Source: Euperipatoides rowelli (taxonomy: Eukaryota; Onychophora; Udeonychophora; Euonychophora; Peripatopsidae). Taken from it: DNA of 10,091 nt. Position 1 is the first letter of the stretch, and each line of letters begins with the position of its first letter. The notes beneath the pieces were generated by a model. The model saw only the letters and a list, made by a program, of their open reading frames with translations. It ran no database searches and was not told where the DNA came from. A program made the position numbers and the translations under genes. Shown here in pieces: positions 7,676-10,091 of the stretch. The DNA is taken from NCBI GenBank assembly GCA_003024985.2, contig PXIH01S0052036.1; one strand, written 5' to 3'.

Positions 7676-7944
7676 TGGTGCCAGACAACGCCAGGTACTT
7701 TATGCTAGTGTATTATATATAGGCTACTGTATGTCATAGTTTAGCGTATACTAGGACCAGATCTGTTGATAGATAAAATGATTTGATGGCTGAATATACA
7801 ACAATCCCGCCATTCTCTTCTCAAACCATTTTATTTAATTTTGTGCAAATAATGTCCCTACCACATCACCAGAATCTTAGAATGTTATTGTTTTAGACAC
7901 AGTGATAAATCCCACAGATAGATACAACAGCCTGGGACTTTTTA

Positions 7945-7985
7945 GGGGATATAGGTTCCTAAAATCTGGGGGATATACCTCCTAA
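7945..7985. repeat. Imperfect direct repeat of about 17 bases
   Basis: GGGGATATAGGTTCCTAA (7945-7962) is followed by GGGGATATACCTCCTAA (7969-7985). The copies differ mainly in a GGT-to-CC change in the middle. It may be a local tandem duplication. Confidence 0.45.
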
Positions 7986-8060
7986 TCCAAGCTACGCATT
8001 CTAAAACTCATCAGGTGAAACATTAGGAATGCTCTGCTACAAACAGCCACAATGTTATAA

Positions 8061-8096
8061 ATTAATTAATAATAATAATAATAAAATAATAATAAT
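8061..8096. repeat. AAT microsatellite
   Basis: ATTAATTAAT leads into repeated AAT units, interrupted once by AAA near 8083-8085, and ends at 8096. It is a simple-sequence repeat. Confidence 0.85.
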
Positions 8097-8535
8097 CAGC
8101 AGTTCAAGACAATCAATGATGGTTAATTATAGCTGGTTGAAATCCACTTTGAGATAGAAATCTTTCTGATGGAGAAAAATATCAAATTACAACAAACTTT
8201 ACATGTGCTAATGGTATAAATAAATAAATGTTATATTAAAAAAATCAAAGTATTAACTGTTATGCCAACTTTAAAATATCTCCTCACAGTTTAAGTTGAA
8301 CCAAACACAGTGTACTCACATTATGAGTTTCAAGGTACTGTCATAAAAAATGTCTTTTATCAGGAGTGCTGTTATAAAAGGAGTTGCTGAAAAAATGTAA
8401 AGTGGATATAAAAAAAAATTAATTTTTATTATAAAAGAATCATATATTTTTCTTCATTAATTAAACATTGTTTCATGGAAATGATTTAAAAATAATGCAT
8501 GTACAAACTTAAAATTTCAAACAAAAGTAGAAAAA

Positions 8536-9890
8536 AAATATGGGGATTTTGTTTCTGTAATTCTTCTGGACTTGAAGCAAATAAGACAATGTCATCGGCA
8601 AAACATAGATGGCTCAAATATGCTCCATTTATCCGTAATCCAGTATTTCCCAATCCAGCCTGCTAAAGACTTCTTCAAGGGTAGCTATAAATAACTTTTG
8701 AGAGATTGTGTCACCTTGACNAACACCTTTTTCGATTTGGATCTTGGTGTCTTTATGTAGTCTCACTGTGGATGTTGCCTTATACAGTATATGTTATTGA
8801 TCAAATCAATATATGTTATGCCTTGTCTTTTTAGGGCATCCAATAAAAATTGAATATACTGTATGTAATCAAGGCTTTTTCATAGTCAACAAATCCTATC
8901 TAGATGCAAAGAGGAAGTTCATATTCATTGCATCTTTGAATGATTTCTGGTACTACTTGCAGGTAGTCCATAGTGCTAAATTCACTCTGGAAACCAGCTT
9001 GTTCTTTTGATTGAGCAGCATCCAATTCTTTTGCAATCTATTTTTCAGAACATTGTTGAAAATTTTGTATATGACTGGTAACAAGCTTATAGGTCTGTAA
9101 TTTTTCAGGTATATTTCTTTGTTTTAAGCATTCTGTAAAACACCGAGCAAGTGTTTTTTTAGTTCTTCACCACATGATTTTATAATATCAATTGTTATGT
9201 TGTCTTCTCCTTGTGCCTTTCCATTCTTCATGTGTTTTACTACACATGCTTTACATCTTCTGTGAGTACATGTACATCAATCATTGTGTCAGTTAATTAA
9301 TTTTTTAAGCTTTATTTTTAATGTTATTACTACTGGATTCATCTGACTAAGTTCTTTATTCCTAATAAGAATACAATCTTTTTTCTTTTATTGCTATTAT
9401 TTGATTTTTCCCAATCATTAACCTTTGTTTAGTTTTCTTCAAACTTTTATATTCCTCTATTGTTTATTGATCAAATTACAGTAAAATGCTTGTACTTTCT
9501 CTGTAATGCATTTTCATAATGTTTTGCAGAGCTCAACATATTCCATTTTGGACTTTGAATCTTCCTTGTTTTTCATTAGATTTTTAGTTCTTGTGTTAGT
9601 TTCTTGTCAGGTTTATTGTCTTTTGTTCCAGCGATACATTTTGCAGCATTTAAGTTATTTTGTTTGATAGTAAAGTTGATTTTTTTCTAGATCTTCTACC
9701 TCTTTTTGCGTATCTATTAATGGGCTGAATCTGTTTTTGAGTTCTAAAATTCTTGTGTGTGTTTCCTCAAGTTATCCATATCAATTGACAAACTTCCTTT
9801 TGACAAGTTTAAACCTTTCGAGCTCTACATTTAGAATTGTACGGCATCTTACTAGCTTGTGATCACTGCCTGTGTTGAATTGGTTGAGTA
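8536..9890 (-). pseudogene. RTE-type non-LTR retrotransposon relic: endonuclease end plus reverse transcriptase
   Basis: Read on the minus strand, conserved blocks occur in the RTE order. LNQFNTGSDHKLVRC carries the endonuclease SDH motif at 9859-9867. A charged linker follows, then KHMKNGKAQGEDN (about 9202-9240), YRPISLLPVIYKIF (9058-9099), EQAGFQSEFSTMDYLQVV (from 9004), FVDYEKA, DYIQYIQFLLDALKRQGI (from 8870), and IEKGVxQGDTIS with the QGD motif at 8710-8721. LSHLCFADDIVLF carries the catalytic FADD at 8591-8602. Four frame changes (near 9005, 8875, 8785 and 8645) and several stops make it dead. Homology ends soon after PEELQKQ, so about the last fifth of the usual ORF is missing; the 5' side stops at 9890. 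The blocks most resemble RTE elements often annotated as endonuclease-reverse transcriptase or craniofacial development protein 2-like. The exact subfamily is uncertain. Confidence 0.88.
8721..8721. other. Ambiguous base (N)
   Basis: This is the only undetermined base in the window. On the minus strand it is the first base of the codon before QGD; C would give Arg and restore the family RQGD motif. It probably reflects disagreement between near-identical repeat reads or a polymorphism. Confidence 0.9.
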
Positions 9891-10037
9891 TTCACACACA
9901 CATATATATACTGTGATCGCGCTGTAGATAGCCATTTTCGCATTTGGCGATTTTTTAATCCTTGTTGCGAATGTTTTATTTAAATGGCGAATGTTATGGC
10001 GATTCAATATAGACTACTGTATTTTGTGTGTGTGAAT
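9890..10037. mobile_element. MITE-like element with 13-bp terminal inverted repeats
   Basis: ATTCACACACACA (9890-9902) and TGTGTGTGTGAAT (10025-10037) are exact inverted copies bounding 148 bases. The interior holds a cluster of GCGAAT-type words: GGCGATT at 9946-9952 and 9998-10004, GCGAATGTT at 9967-9975 and 9987-9995, and TTCGC in reverse at 9937-9941. CpG is locally enriched compared with the rest of the window. The left end coincides with the point where the RTE relic loses homology, as if the unit had inserted there or been joined there. There is no coding capacity. No clear target-site duplication is visible, and the RTE endonuclease does not recognisably resume to the right. The inverted ends are mostly CA repeat, so they are weak evidence alone. 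Confidence 0.35.
9967..10004. repeat. GCGAATGTT direct repeats
   Basis: GCGAATGTT occurs at 9967-9975 and 9987-9995, followed by GGCGATT at 9998-10004. The repeats form the core of the MITE-like unit and account for its unusual CpG content. Confidence 0.6.
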
Positions 10038-10091
10038 TTGGGAGCAAAATGGTTAAATTTATTACAGTATATTAAAGCCTTTAAGACTCAT
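10038..10091. other. AT-rich end of window
   Basis: Fifty-four bases with no recognisable content. Read on the minus strand they do not continue the RTE endonuclease. A TTACAGTATATTAA word of the common type is present. Confidence 0.6.

Larger units (their letters stand above)
7676..8535. other. AT-rich non-coding stretch
   Basis: No gene is supported. It holds an imperfect direct repeat at 7945-7985, an AAT microsatellite at 8061-8096, and ordinary AT-rich sequence up to the truncated end of the RTE relic. Nothing here reads as the missing C-terminal part of that reverse transcriptase. Confidence 0.6.

Noticed and set aside
8061-8096. AAT repeat as the 3' tail of the neighbouring RTE relic
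   Set aside because: RTE elements often end in short tandem repeats, but more than 400 bases of unrelated sequence and a missing ORF end separate this from the relic.
8813-9010. 65-codon plus-strand open frame
   Set aside because: It is antisense to the conserved RTE reverse-transcriptase blocks, which explain the sequence on the minus strand.
1-10091. Novel multi-gene system
   Set aside because: There are no intact neighbouring genes to form one. All protein-level signals are retrotransposon relics or short unrecognised frames.

Overview
The window reads as AT-rich, non-coding eukaryotic (metazoan) DNA: no long open frames, no operon-like packing, long A/T runs, microsatellites, sparse CpG and decayed non-LTR retrotransposons. 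GC is roughly 30% by eye. TATACTGTATA-, GTAGCCTAC- and ATAGGCCTAT-type words are very frequent. The retroelement types and this word usage would suit a marine invertebrate or another animal with a transposon-rich genome, but the sequence alone does not fix the taxon.

Layout. 1-818: AT-rich DNA with small palindromes. 819-1457: the least AT-rich stretch of the left half. It has an unrecognised 67-codon open frame (819-1022), a CpG-bearing patch with CCAAT and CRE-like words (about 1050-1310), and a short ATG-started open frame ending at a strong splice-donor match (1415-1457). That last piece is the only candidate for part of a host gene. A G-run cluster follows at 1554-1573. 1600-3290: AT-rich DNA with many inverted repeats built from GCCTA and TACTGTA words. 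3293-3669: the 3' end of a CR1/L2-like LINE reverse transcriptase on the plus strand, with an AT-rich tail to about 3840. 3840-6080: nothing convincing except palindromic words. 6086-6238 and 6380-6781: two plus-strand pieces resembling LINE endonuclease, in the wrong order to be one intact copy. 7103-7675: a strongly purine-rich block bounded by a 13-bp direct repeat. 8536-9890: a clear, frameshifted minus-strand relic of an RTE-type retrotransposon, running from the end of the endonuclease through the reverse transcriptase to the FADD motif. 9890-10037: a 148-bp MITE-like segment with 13-bp inverted ends, starting where the RTE homology is lost.

How the parts relate. These are layers of transposon debris, not cooperating genes. 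No RNA gene, CRISPR array, intact protein gene or novel defence-type system was found. The observations most worth checking are the MITE-like unit abutting the RTE relic, the candidate first exon with its G-rich intron start, the LINE endonuclease pieces, and the purine block between direct repeats.
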